Assembly (NCBI GenBank): GCA_041584755.1
Contig: JBFHDK010000009.1
Location: forward strand, 1 to 58,136
Direction of reading: 5' to 3'
Length of the DNA stretch: 58,136 nt
Origin: HB2-32-21 sp003448675
GTDB taxonomy: Bacteria > Pseudomonadota > Gammaproteobacteria > Pseudomonadales > Porticoccaceae
A program made the translations under genes and the position numbers. Below the pieces are notes generated by a model. It worked only from the letters and a program-made list of their open reading frames with translations. It was not told the DNA's origin and ran no database searches. Positions 9,052 to 17,856 of the stretch are shown one piece after another. Positions within the stretch are counted from its first letter, which is position 1; each line of letters starts with the position of its first letter.

Positions 9052-10596
9052 TTACCAGCTTTGGGTCGTGGCGAATTTATCCAGCGCCGCCTTGTAGCCG
9101 GCCTCGATATCATCGTTCCAGTCACCATTTTCGTTGACGCGATCCAGAAGATCCTTGTGCTCACTGTTCATATAAGCCAGCAGTGCCGCTTCGTATTCAC
9201 CGACTTTGGCCACCGGCACTTCCTTGAGGTAACCCTCGTTCGCGGCGTAAAGTGAGACCCCCATTTCAGCAACACTCAGAGGCGAATACTGATCCTGCTT
9301 CATCAACTCGGTGACCCGCTGGCCGTGCTCCAGCTGTTCGCGGGTTGCATCATCCAGATCGGAGGCGAACTGGGAGAACGCCGCCAGTTCTCGATACTGA
9401 GCCAGAGCCAGACGCACTCCGCCACCTAGCTTTTTGATGATTTTGGTCTGCGCGGAACCACCCACCCGGGATACCGAGAGCCCCGCGTTCATCGCAGGAC
9501 GGATACCCGAGTTAAACAGGTCCGTTTCAACAAAGATCTGTCCATCAGTGATGGAAATCACGTTGGTCGGTACAAACGCGGATACGTCACCGGCCTGGGT
9601 TTCAATGATCGGCAATGCCGTCAGGGAGCCGGTTTTACCTTTCACTTCGCCATTGGTAAACGCTTCGACGTATTCGGCGTTTACTCGTGCCGCTCGCTCT
9701 AGCAAGCGTGAGTGCAGGTAGAAAACGTCACCGGGATACGCTTCCCGGCCAGGGGGGCGGCGAAGCAGCAAGGAAATCTGACGATAAGCCCAGGCCTGTT
9801 TGGTCAAATCATCGTAAATGATCAGGGCGTCTTCACCGCGGTCGCGATAGTACTCGCCAATGGTGCATCCCGTATAGGGCGCCAGGTACTGCATGGAGGC
9901 GGGGTCGGATGCAGTTGCCGCAACAACGACGGTGTGATCCATGGCGCCATGTTCTTCCAACTTGCGCACAACACCGGCAACGGTTGAAGCTTTCTGGCCA
10001 ATAGCCACATAAACACACTTAATACCCGTGCCTTTCTGATTAATGATGGCGTCGATGGCGATAGCGGTTTTGCCGATCTGGCGGTCACCGATAATCAGCT
10101 CACGCTGACCACGTCCGACCGGCACCATGGCGTCAATGGCTTTCAATCCAGTTTGTACCGGCTGGTCAACCCCCTGGCGCTCAATAACACCCGGCGCGAC
10201 TTTTTCCAGTGCGTCGGTAAGCTTGGCGTTAATCGGGCCTTTGCCGTCAATGGGATTACCCAGGGCATCGACCACCCGGCCTTCCAGCTCGGGGCCGATG
10301 GGCACTTCAAGAATACGGCCTGTGCAACGGGCTTTCTGACCTTCGGCAAGCTGCAGGTAATCGCCGAGCACCACGGCGCCGACGGAATCGCGCTCCAGGT
10401 TAAGGGCCATACCGTATAGACCGCCATCAAACGCGATCATTTCACCGTACATCACGTCGCGCAGACCATGGATGCGGACGATACCGTCGGAAAGGGAAAC
10501 AATGGTTCCCTCATCCTGAGCTTCGGCAGAAACATCGAGCTTTTCGATCCTCTGGCGGATCAGTTCGCTGATTTCAGAGGGATTCAGTTGCTGCAT
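9052..10596 (-). CDS. atpA: ATP synthase F1 alpha subunit
   Basis: Non-catalytic nucleotide-binding F1 subunit, 514 aa. The N-terminus is MQQLNPSEISELIRQRIEKL. The P-loop is GDRQIGKTAIAID (about residue 169), followed by YVAIGQKASTVAGVV, EYYRDRGEDALIIYDDLTKQAWAYRQISLLLRRPPGREAYPGDVFYLHSRLLERAA-type sequence, and a C-terminal bundle. The start has a GAGGAA ribosome site. Member of the atp operon, 18 bases after atpH. Confidence 0.98.
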   Translation of the reverse strand: MQQLNPSEISELIRQRIEKLDVSAEAQDEGTIVSLSDGIVRIHGLRDVMYGEMIAFDGGLYGMALNLERDSVGAVVLGDYLQLAEGQKARCTGRILEVPIGPELEGRVVDALGNPIDGKGPINAKLTDALEKVAPGVIERQGVDQPVQTGLKAIDAMVPVGRGQRELIIGDRQIGKTAIAIDAIINQKGTGIKCVYVAIGQKASTVAGVVRKLEEHGAMDHTVVVAATASDPASMQYLAPYTGCTIGEYYRDRGEDALIIYDDLTKQAWAYRQISLLLRRPPGREAYPGDVFYLHSRLLERAARVNAEYVEAFTNGEVKGKTGSLTALPIIETQAGDVSAFVPTNVISITDGQIFVETDLFNSGIRPAMNAGLSVSRVGGSAQTKIIKKLGGGVRLALAQYRELAAFSQFASDLDDATREQLEHGQRVTELMKQDQYSPLSVAEMGVSLYAANEGYLKEVPVAKVGEYEAALLAYMNSEHKDLLDRVNENGDWNDDIEAGYKAALDKFATTQSW

Positions 10597-10613
10597 GTCG
10601 TGATTCCTCGATC

Positions 10614-11150
10614 CTAAGAGAGTAGTGCATCCGAGAGCTTATTCAGTCGCCCGCGGAGTGAGCCGTCAATAACGGTATCACCAGCACGAATAATGGCGCC
10701 GCCAATCAAACCCGGGTCTATCGACACTTCGATGTTGACCTCGCGACCCAGTCTTTTAACCAGGGCTTCCGCCAGTTTGGCTCGCTGACTGTCGTCAATG
10801 GGCGCCGCACTGGTCACCTGGACTTCCACAAGTCGTTCGTGATCGGCTTTGAGAGCTTGAAACTGTTCAAAAATCGCCGGCAACAAAAGCAGACGATCGT
10901 TTTCGGCAAGAGCATTAAGGAAGTTGCGTACCGGCGCTTCCAAATCCTCACCAGAGATATCAATCAATAGCTGGGCGCGCTGATCCCGGGCCAAAGAAGG
11001 GGAGCGTAGTTGCACGCCTATCCGCTCATCCGCCACCAACATATCAAGCAAACCCAGGGCCTGTGACCATGACGCCAGAGTGTTACTTGCGGCGGCATGT
11101 TCAAATGCCGCTTTGGCATAGGGCCGCGCCAGCGTGCTTAATTCAGCCAT
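10614..11150 (-). CDS. atpH: ATP synthase F1 delta subunit
   Basis: Peripheral-stalk protein joining the b subunits to the top of F1. 178 aa: an all-helical N-terminal domain (LARPYAKAAFEHA) and the C-terminal OSCP signature IDPGLIGGAIIRAGDTVIDGS. The AGGATCG just before the ATG is the ribosome site. It lies between atpF (9-base gap) and atpA. Confidence 0.97.
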   Translation of the reverse strand: MAELSTLARPYAKAAFEHAAASNTLASWSQALGLLDMLVADERIGVQLRSPSLARDQRAQLLIDISGEDLEAPVRNFLNALAENDRLLLLPAIFEQFQALKADHERLVEVQVTSAAPIDDSQRAKLAEALVKRLGREVNIEVSIDPGLIGGAIIRAGDTVIDGSLRGRLNKLSDALLS

Positions 11151-11159
11151 AATCGATCC

Positions 11160-11630
11160 TTAAAGCTGGGCTGCCAGGCTGTCAACCAACTCACTGTTGG
11201 CTGCGTCGCTGACTTCACGCTGAAGGATTTGCTCGGCGCCAGCCAAGGCCAGCGACGCAACTTTATTGCGCAGCTCTTCCCGAGCCTGATTAACCTCACG
11301 CTCGATTTCCGCTTCGGCAGCGGTCTTGATACGCTCGGCTTCCTCAAGGGCCTTGGCCTTGGCGTCGTCGAGAATACCGTTGGCCTGACGACGCGCCTGC
11401 TCAATGATGCCAGCCGCTTCCTGTTTGGCTTCCTTCATCTGTTCCGTGGCCCTGTCCTGAGCCAGTTCCAGATCGCGAACCGCTCGATCGGCAGCTTCAA
11501 GCCCATCAGCAATCTTTTTCTCACGCTCCTGCATGGCATTGATAATGGGAGGCCACACAAATTTGGCGCAAAACCAGACAAAGATCGCAAAGGAGATCAT
11601 TTGCCCAATAATGGTCATATTGATAGTCAC
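11160..11630 (-). CDS. atpF: ATP synthase Fo b subunit
   Basis: Peripheral-stalk membrane protein, 156 aa. One N-terminal transmembrane helix (about residues 5-28, IIGQMISFAIFVWFCAKFVW) is followed by a long charged helix that forms the dimeric stator. A GTG start at 11630 was chosen: the four residues before MTIIGQ match the E. coli b subunit layout, and AGAGG lies upstream. The in-frame ATG four codons later is the alternative. Confidence 0.96.
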   Translation of the reverse strand: MTINMTIIGQMISFAIFVWFCAKFVWPPIINAMQEREKKIADGLEAADRAVRDLELAQDRATEQMKEAKQEAAGIIEQARRQANGILDDAKAKALEEAERIKTAAEAEIEREVNQAREELRNKVASLALAGAEQILQREVSDAANSELVDSLAAQL

Positions 11631-11669
11631 ATCAGCACCTCTGGTTGACGGTAGCCACGAGTCGCGGCA

Positions 11670-11900
11670 TCAACCTTTTGCAAACAGAAGGAACAGACCG
11701 ATACCCACACCGATCATTGGTACCGCATCCACGAGACCCATGACAACGAAGAACTGGGTACGCAGAACGGGGATCAGCTCCGGCTGGCGTGCGGCGCCTT
11801 CCAGGAATTTACCACCCAACAGAGCTACGCCGATTGCGGCGCCTACAGCTCCGAGACCCATGACCAGAGCCCCAGCCAGATAAATCAGTGCAGTTTCCAT
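11670..11900 (-). CDS. atpE: ATP synthase Fo c subunit
   Basis: Proteolipid of the rotor ring, 76 aa with two transmembrane helices. The polar loop ARQPELIP is conserved. The proton-binding acid is Asp58 in GLVDAVP, with no Na+-type ligand set evident, so it is a proton type. I chose the ATG at 11898-11900 (METALIYLAG), with GGGAG upstream. A longer frame back to 11972 would overlap atpB and adds 24 non-family residues. Confidence 0.96.
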   Translation of the reverse strand: METALIYLAGALVMGLGAVGAAIGVALLGGKFLEGAARQPELIPVLRTQFFVVMGLVDAVPMIGVGIGLFLLFAKG

Positions 11901-11952
11901 TTTTGCTCCCTTACTTAAAGTGTCGGTTAACGTCGGTTGAAGAAAGAGGTAC

Positions 11953-12780
11953 TCAGTGTTCTTCCACTGCAAAGGCCATCGACAGATAGACGATAGTGAG
12001 CACCATGAAGATAAATGCCTGAAGGAAAATAATCAGGATGTGGAAAATCGCCCAGGGGACAGATAGGCCCCACTGCAACCACCAGGGCAACAGTGCAATC
12101 AAGATAAAGATCATTTCACCGGCATAGAGGTTGCCAAACAAACGCAAGCCAAGGGAAATGGGTTTGGCGATCAGTGTTACCGATTCCAGGATAAAGTTAA
12201 CCGGTACGGCTTTTTTTCCAAAGGGATGGAAGCACAGCTCACCAGCAAAGCCACCCATGCCTTTTTGTTTGATGCTAAAAAAGATAATAAGTGCAAAGAC
12301 ACTCAGGGCCAGGCCCATGGTGACGTTCACGTCCGTGGAGGGCACCACTTTTAGAAAATGTATGCCCATCAACTGACCCGCTTTGGGTAGAAAATCTATG
12401 GGCACCAAATCCATAACATTCATCAACAACACCCAGATGAAAATGGTCAGACCCAAAGGCGCGATCAACTTGCTCTCATAATTAAACATGCTCTTAACGT
12501 TATCGTTGATAAAATCAAAGGTCATCTCAACGATATTCTGTAAACCACTGGGCACACCCGTGGTTGGGGCCCTGGCTACCAGACGAAAAACAAACAGAAA
12601 CAGTGCACCGAGAACAATTGAAAAACCCAAGGTGTCAACGTTAACGGCCATGAATCCCATTTCGGCCGCTTCCTGCGCTGAGTGAGCAAAGCCCCAAGTG
12701 CCATCTGGGTATTGACCATAGGTTAAGTTGGTCAAATGGTGGGAAATATATTCTTCAGCGCTAGGGTTTTCGCTGGCCAT
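11953..12780 (-). CDS. atpB: ATP synthase Fo a subunit
   Basis: Membrane stator subunit forming the proton half-channels beside the c ring. 275 aa with several transmembrane helices. The essential Arg is in the conserved LGLRLFGNLYAGE helix, followed by a family-typical C-terminus (FIFMVLTIVYLSMAF). The N-terminal ISHHLTNL motif matches gammaproteobacterial AtpB. The upstream GGGAACC is a fair ribosome site. Confidence 0.97.
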   Translation of the reverse strand: MASENPSAEEYISHHLTNLTYGQYPDGTWGFAHSAQEAAEMGFMAVNVDTLGFSIVLGALFLFVFRLVARAPTTGVPSGLQNIVEMTFDFINDNVKSMFNYESKLIAPLGLTIFIWVLLMNVMDLVPIDFLPKAGQLMGIHFLKVVPSTDVNVTMGLALSVFALIIFFSIKQKGMGGFAGELCFHPFGKKAVPVNFILESVTLIAKPISLGLRLFGNLYAGEMIFILIALLPWWLQWGLSVPWAIFHILIIFLQAFIFMVLTIVYLSMAFAVEEH

Positions 12781-12918
12781 TCATGGTTCCCGTTGTAGTA
12801 AATTCAAACAGGTTGTTAAAGGTTAGCCGCTTGTTTATGGCCAGTCTGCCACAGGGGCAATCCTGTTATGGATTACAGACCCGAAAGTCTTTCCCGGGCC
12901 CGCCAGAAGAATACTTGC

Positions 12919-13377
12919 TCAATCGCCTTCTGGACGACTTGTTGTCGAACCCAGACTCGGCGCTAAGACGTACACTATCTGACTTAAAAATAATGCCCCC
13001 AAAAGGGCCAACACGTTCCGCTGCTGATCAATGCCAGGCAATGCTGCGTACGCTTTGACCAGCCCAGCAAATATGAACATATATTTGCTTGCCTGCCCTA
13101 TATAAGCGTTAAACACTATCCTGCCAGCCGACGATTCCTTGCCAGCAGACAGGGTAACCAGAGCAAAAGCGCTGGTTCCCAATAAACCGATTGCTGTACC
13201 AGCAAGAGCGGCCATTGCCATTTGAGACTGGTTCAAAAAAAACACCAAGCCCGCTAACGTCAACAACAGGCTTTGAAGCAGACCTACCTTTAACGTCAGT
13301 TGCCGAGTGTTTAGATGCTCGCCCATATTAAACGCAGCTTCCTCGAAAGCCTCTCTGTTCACGAGCGAGCTGCCCAC
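12919..13377 (-). CDS. atpI: ATP synthase accessory protein AtpI
   Basis: Small membrane protein encoded first in the atp operon and thought to assist c-ring assembly or Mg2+ supply. It has four hydrophobic segments (roughly residues 31-48, 53-75, 94-112 and 122-141 of the long form). The start is uncertain. GTG at 13377 has AAGG close upstream (152 aa). ATG at 13326 (MGEHLNTRQLTLK) has GAGGA about 11 bases upstream and gives 135 aa, nearer the usual family length. Position immediately upstream of atpB supports the call, because AtpI sequences diverge strongly. Confidence 0.85.
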   Translation of the reverse strand: MGSSLVNREAFEEAAFNMGEHLNTRQLTLKVGLLQSLLLTLAGLVFFLNQSQMAMAALAGTAIGLLGTSAFALVTLSAGKESSAGRIVFNAYIGQASKYMFIFAGLVKAYAALPGIDQQRNVLALLGALFLSQIVYVLAPSLGSTTSRPEGD

Positions 13378-13451
13378 CAGCCCTTCTTTAAGCCTTGGTC
13401 GTGCTGACTCAGTAGCATCCCAGCACCAGTGGGCGATCTCAAGCGCCGCGA

Positions 13452-13482
13452 ATTATAGTCAGGTTGATACCCCGAATCAACC
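13452..13482 (-). promoter_or_regulatory. atp operon promoter with overlapping inverted repeat
   Basis: Read on the minus strand, TTGATT (complement of 13475-13480) and TATAAT (complement of 13452-13457) are separated by exactly 17 bases, a near-consensus sigma-70 promoter pointing at atpI. A perfect 7-bp inverted repeat, GGTTGAT (13462-13468) and ATCAACC (13476-13482), overlaps the -35 and most of the spacer. The promoter is well supported by sequence. The operator role of the repeat is inference. Confidence 0.75.
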
Positions 13483-13574
13483 AGAGCAACGCGGGCTTTT
13501 GCCCCAATTTTAATCGCTCGGTAGAACAAACGTCCTAACCTCTCTTTTTCAGGGTATTAAACTCTCTCTAGCGC

Positions 13575-14474
13575 TTACTTAATGTGCGCCAAAATGCCTT
13601 CGAGCTCTTCGGAGCTATTGTAATTAATAGTGAGCTTACCCTTACCATTACTACGATGGCTTATTTTTACACCAGCGCCCAGCAACTCTGATACTTTCTG
13701 CTCCAAATGGGCAATGTCAGGGTCTTGCCTCGTTACCGACTCAGGGGATTGCTTGTAGTTGAGGGTTTTGCGCACCAGCGCTTCGGTATCTCTCACCGAC
13801 AACCCCTTGCCGGCAATCATGCGCGCTGTCTCCACCTGTTGACGATCACTCAGTGCCAGCAACGCTCGACCATGCCCCATTTCCAGATCACCGCGCTCTA
13901 GCAGGATAATGACATCCGGCTGCAGACCGTTGAGGCGCATCAGATTAGCCACTGCTGAACGCGATTTACCCACGGATTTGGCCACCTGCTCCTGGGTAAA
14001 CCCAAACTCTTCCTGTAAACGCGCCAATGCCTTGGCTTCTTCCATGACGTTAAGATCTTCGCGCTGGATATTTTCTATCAACGCCATCGCCAAGGTGTCC
14101 CGATCGCTAAGCTCTCGCACCACAACGGGTACCGTAGCCAGACCAGCCAGCTGCGCCGCCCGCCAGCGCCGCTCACCGGCAACGATCTCGTAGCTGTTCC
14201 GATCCAGCTGCCGAACGATGACCGGTTGCATAATTCCGTGTTCCCGGATGGAGTCCGCCAACTCCTGGAGAACCTCCTGGTCCATATCCCGGCGCGGTTG
14301 ATAACGCCCTCTGACCAGATACTCTACCGGGATCTCTCTAAGTGATTGCTTGTCAGAGGCTAATTCATCGGCCGATTCTGTTGCGGGTAAATCCGGAACC
14401 GCAGGCTCTCCGGTTTCGCTAGCCCCCAATAGGGCCCCCAGACCTTTACCGAGGCCTTTCCTTTTGGTATTCAT
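13575..14474 (-). CDS. parB: Chromosome-partitioning protein ParB
   Basis: CTP-dependent parS-binding clamp for chromosome segregation, 299 aa. The N-terminal ParA-interaction tail is KRKGLGKGLGALLG. The ParB/Srx domain contains the CTP-binding motif VAGERRWRAAQLAG. The helix-turn-helix includes FTQEQVAKSVGKSRSAVANLMRLN, and a C-terminal dimerisation domain follows. Two matching parS sites lie about 11.5 kb away in recF. It lies 41 bases downstream of parA, in the likely mnmG-rsmG-parA-parB operon. Confidence 0.97.
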   Translation of the reverse strand: MNTKRKGLGKGLGALLGASETGEPAVPDLPATESADELASDKQSLREIPVEYLVRGRYQPRRDMDQEVLQELADSIREHGIMQPVIVRQLDRNSYEIVAGERRWRAAQLAGLATVPVVVRELSDRDTLAMALIENIQREDLNVMEEAKALARLQEEFGFTQEQVAKSVGKSRSAVANLMRLNGLQPDVIILLERGDLEMGHGRALLALSDRQQVETARMIAGKGLSVRDTEALVRKTLNYKQSPESVTRQDPDIAHLEQKVSELLGAGVKISHRSNGKGKLTINYNSSEELEGILAHIK

Positions 14475-14515
14475 ATCATTCGTCCCATCTGACAGGTTCT
14501 TTTGCTCTGTTCGTC

Positions 14516-15304
14516 TCAGGGTGGTGAAGGAATTCTTTCATTGGTTCGCCGGATTAATTCCTCGGCCATACCAAGATAAGCAGTAGCTCCCTTCGAATAG
14601 CGATCATGTAGCAGCACCGGTTTGCCAAAGCTTGGCGCCTCGGCGAGTCGAACATTACGCGGAATCGCCGTCTGATAAACCCGCTTACCAAAATGCTCAT
14701 GCAGCTGGTTGGACACTTCATTGGTCAAGGTATTTCTGGGGTCATACATGGTGCGCAGAATGCCCTCAATACGGAGTTTACGATTTAAGGTATTGGCTAT
14801 TTCGGAAATTGTGCCTACCAAGGCGGACAATCCTTCCAAAGCGTAATACTCGCATTGCATTGGGATAATCACGTTATCACTGGCGGCAAGGCTGTTGACT
14901 GTCAGCATATTCAAAGCCGGTGGACAATCGATAATGATGACATCATAGTGATCATCCAAGCCATTGAAAGCCTCCTTTAACTTTTTTTCACCGCCATTGC
15001 GGTTAAGAAGGTAAACCTCCGCCGCAGTTAAATCCCCATTGGCTGGTAATACATCGTAACCAGCAGGTAGCCCACTAATAATGGCCTCCTTAATCGTACG
15101 TTCACCAGTCAGTACGTCACATACGCTTATCGAGAGTTCATTTTTTTCCACGCCACTACCGGTAGTGGCGTTACCCTGGGGATCCATATCTACCAACAAC
15201 ACCCGCTTGCCCAGGTGGGCCAGCGAAGCTGACAGATTGACGCTGGTGGTGGTTTTCCCAACACCGCCTTTCTGATTGGCTATAGCGTAGGTGGGTGTCA
15301 ACAA
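14516..15304 (-). CDS. parA: Chromosome-partitioning ATPase ParA (Soj)
   Basis: Walker-type ATPase that forms nucleoid gradients for origin segregation with ParB. 262 aa with the deviant Walker A KGGVGKTT (residues 12-19), switch I DMDPQGNAT and Walker B VIIIDCPPAL. No ATG fits. TTG codons at 15304 and 15301 give the short family-typical N-terminus before IANQKGG. GGAAATAAGGG upstream supplies the ribosome site. It starts 7 bases after rsmG stops. Confidence 0.96.
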   Translation of the reverse strand: MLTPTYAIANQKGGVGKTTTSVNLSASLAHLGKRVLLVDMDPQGNATTGSGVEKNELSISVCDVLTGERTIKEAIISGLPAGYDVLPANGDLTAAEVYLLNRNGGEKKLKEAFNGLDDHYDVIIIDCPPALNMLTVNSLAASDNVIIPMQCEYYALEGLSALVGTISEIANTLNRKLRIEGILRTMYDPRNTLTNEVSNQLHEHFGKRVYQTAIPRNVRLAEAPSFGKPVLLHDRYSKGATAYLGMAEELIRRTNERIPSPP

Positions 15305-15311
15305 CTTGCCC

Positions 15312-15977
15312 TTATTTCCTCTGAATGATTATCAGATGGCGATCTTCATCAAGACCCGGAATAACCAGTTTCTCCACTGCTTCCAGCTCAAAACCCTCTG
15401 GCAAAGCCGATATTTCCCTGGAAGAAAGTTTTCCCTTCATTGCGTAAAAACGTCCGCCGTCGCGAAGCGCGTGTCTTGTTTGGTGAATCATAGCGGATAA
15501 CCCGGCAAAACCCCGGCTCAGTATACCGTCGTAGGCATCGACAGGATGATAGTTTTCTACCCGCTTGTTAAGCTCAAGTATGTTCGAGAGTCCCAACTCG
15601 ATACGAACCTGAAAAAGAAAGCGGGTTTTCTTTCCATTGCTATCGAGTAAATCGAAGGTACGTTCCGGGCAGGTAATCGCCAATGGAACACCGGGTAGCC
15701 CCGCACCAGCACCCACATCGATAAACCGGCTGCCATCCAGGTAAGAAGCTATTGCCAGACTATCGAGAAGGTGCCGCGTCAACATCGACCGGGAATCCCG
15801 GATTGAAGTCAGGTTGTAGGTTTTATTCCAGCGCTTGAGTAAATCCAGATACGCTAGCAATTGGTCCTGCTGAGCAGAAGAACAAGTAAGCCCAAGCTCC
15901 TCTAGCCCCGACTCCAACAAGACCTTGCTTTGGTCTTGTGCCGTTGAATTCACACAGGATCCGCGATGATCAGGCAA
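15312..15977 (-). CDS. rsmG: 16S rRNA (guanine-527-N7)-methyltransferase RsmG
   Basis: SAM-dependent methyltransferase that modifies G527 of 16S rRNA. 221 aa with LLKRWNKTYNLTSI, RHLLDSL, the SAM-binding loop DVGAGAGLPG and the segment SRGFAGLSAM. The TTG start at 15977 overlaps the mnmG stop and has AAGGA five bases upstream. A GTG at 15953 is the alternative and would give 213 aa. Position between mnmG and parA is the usual gidA-gidB order. Confidence 0.95.
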   Translation of the reverse strand: MPDHRGSCVNSTAQDQSKVLLESGLEELGLTCSSAQQDQLLAYLDLLKRWNKTYNLTSIRDSRSMLTRHLLDSLAIASYLDGSRFIDVGAGAGLPGVPLAITCPERTFDLLDSNGKKTRFLFQVRIELGLSNILELNKRVENYHPVDAYDGILSRGFAGLSAMIHQTRHALRDGGRFYAMKGKLSSREISALPEGFELEAVEKLVIPGLDEDRHLIIIQRK

Positions 15978-17856
15978 TATTTTCCTTCATGATGCTTTGT
16001 TTTTTTAAATACACCAGCAATAGCGATATAGCAGCTGGCGTGACACCGGGTATACGCGCTGCCCGAGCTAGCGTTTCGGGTCTGGCGTCACTGAGTTTTT
16101 GGCACACCTCATTGGATAACCCCCTGACCTTCTCATAGCTGATATCTTCGGGGATTGGGGTCAGTTCATGGCGGCGAATCCGCTCGATTTCTTCACTTTG
16201 ACGAGCGATATAACCGGCATAGCGAGCGTCGACTTCAAGCTGAAAAGCCACTTCGGGCTCGACCCCACCTGACTGGATCGATTCAACAAGCATGTCGTAG
16301 CTGACTTCCGGGCGCTTAAGGAGATCTGCCAGGTTGTACTCTCGACTCAGTTTAATACCCGACCGACTTTCCAGCCTTCCAGCCGCTGCACTGCCAACCT
16401 GAATCCAGGTGGAAGACAAACGTTGTTTTTCCCGCTCTACAGCTTCCAGTTTCTCATTAAACACCCGCCACTGATCGTCTTTCACCAGGCCCAGCTCGCG
16501 ACCTGTCTCGGTCAGACGAATATCGGCGTTGTCTTCTCTCAGCAACAAGCGGTACTCGGCTCTGCTGGTAAACATGCGATAGGGTTCTCGGGTACCCTGG
16601 GTAATCAGATCATCCACTAGCACGCCCACGTAAGCCTGATCGCGGCGGGGACACCAGGAATCCCGCTCCTGAACCCGCAAAGAAGCGTTTATTCCCGCCA
16701 ATAGCCCCTGGGCGGCAGCTTCTTCGTAACCCGTGGTGCCATTGATCTGGCCTGCAAAGAACAAGCCTTCGATACACCGGGTTTCCAAGCTGTATTTCAG
16801 ATCCTGGGGATTGAAAAAGTCATACTCTATGGCGTATCCGGGACGGGTGATATGAGCTTTCTCGAAACCCTTGATGGATCGAACCAATTGCAATTGAACA
16901 TCAAAGGGCAAACTGGTTGATATGCCATTGGGGTACAACTCAGAGGACGACAGGCTTTCTGGTTCGATAAATATCTGATGAGATGATTTATCTGCAAAAC
17001 GCACCACTTTGTCCTCGATAGAAGGGCAATAACGCGGACCGACCCCATCTATAACACCCGTAAACAAGGGGGAACGGTCCATGCCGTCCTGGATAATCCG
17101 ATGAGTCTGCTCATTGGTATGCGTAATCCAGCAACAGGTTTGGCGAGGATGTTGCTCGATACTGCCAGTAAATGACATGACAGGTCGCGGCTCATCGCCG
17201 TATTGCTCCTTCAGTTCACTGAAATCCACGGAGCGGGCGTCGATTCGCGGAGGCGTGCCGGTTTTCAGCCTATCCACGCGTACAGGCAATTCCCTCAGCC
17301 TGGCTGCCAACTTAGAGGACGGGGGATCACCCGCTCGGCCACCAGCGTGATTCTCCATGCCGATATGAATTTTGCCCGCCAGGAAGGTGCCGGCAGTCAA
17401 TACAACCGTTTTCGAGGCAAACTCGATACCGGCTTCGGTAACCACACCGGCCAGCCGGCCATTGTCAAACAGGAAATCAGCGGCGGCCTGTTGAAAAATA
17501 GTCAGGTTTTCGTGTGCTTCGAGTACCGCTCGCACCGCTTGTTTATATAGAACCCGATCAGCTTGAGCCCTCGTTGCCCGTACCGCGGGACCTTTCCTGG
17601 CGTTGAGCACGCGAAACTGGATACCCGCCTGATCCGTGGCTCTGGCCATAAGCCCACCCAATGCGTCTATCTCTTTCACGAGATGACTTTTACCAATCCC
17701 TCCAATAGCGGGATTGCAGGACATCTGGCCGAGAGTATCGATATTGTGGGTGAGCAGCAGTGTGCGGCTACCCATTCGAGCAGCAGCGAGGCAGGCTTCG
17801 GTACCAGCATGGCCGCCACCAATGACAATGACATCAAATCTGTCTGGGAAACGCAT
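15970..17856 (-). CDS. mnmG: tRNA uridine-5-carboxymethylaminomethyl modification enzyme MnmG (GidA)
   Basis: FAD-dependent partner of MnmE, making cmnm5U34 in tRNAs. The Rossmann FAD motif is VIVIGGGHAGTEA near the N-terminus. GQMSCNPAIGGIGKSHLVKE and the C-terminal helical domain with RIPGVTPAAI are diagnostic. I chose the ATG at 17854-17856 (628 aa, MRFPDRFDVIV). An in-frame ATG at 17892 overlaps a TATAAT hexamer (complement of 17891-17896) that looks like the gene's own -10, so translation from it is unlikely. Its partner mnmE is 3-4.4 kb away on the other strand. Confidence 0.96.
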   Translation of the reverse strand: MRFPDRFDVIVIGGGHAGTEACLAAARMGSRTLLLTHNIDTLGQMSCNPAIGGIGKSHLVKEIDALGGLMARATDQAGIQFRVLNARKGPAVRATRAQADRVLYKQAVRAVLEAHENLTIFQQAAADFLFDNGRLAGVVTEAGIEFASKTVVLTAGTFLAGKIHIGMENHAGGRAGDPPSSKLAARLRELPVRVDRLKTGTPPRIDARSVDFSELKEQYGDEPRPVMSFTGSIEQHPRQTCCWITHTNEQTHRIIQDGMDRSPLFTGVIDGVGPRYCPSIEDKVVRFADKSSHQIFIEPESLSSSELYPNGISTSLPFDVQLQLVRSIKGFEKAHITRPGYAIEYDFFNPQDLKYSLETRCIEGLFFAGQINGTTGYEEAAAQGLLAGINASLRVQERDSWCPRRDQAYVGVLVDDLITQGTREPYRMFTSRAEYRLLLREDNADIRLTETGRELGLVKDDQWRVFNEKLEAVEREKQRLSSTWIQVGSAAAGRLESRSGIKLSREYNLADLLKRPEVSYDMLVESIQSGGVEPEVAFQLEVDARYAGYIARQSEEIERIRRHELTPIPEDISYEKVRGLSNEVCQKLSDARPETLARAARIPGVTPAAISLLLVYLKKQSIMKENIA

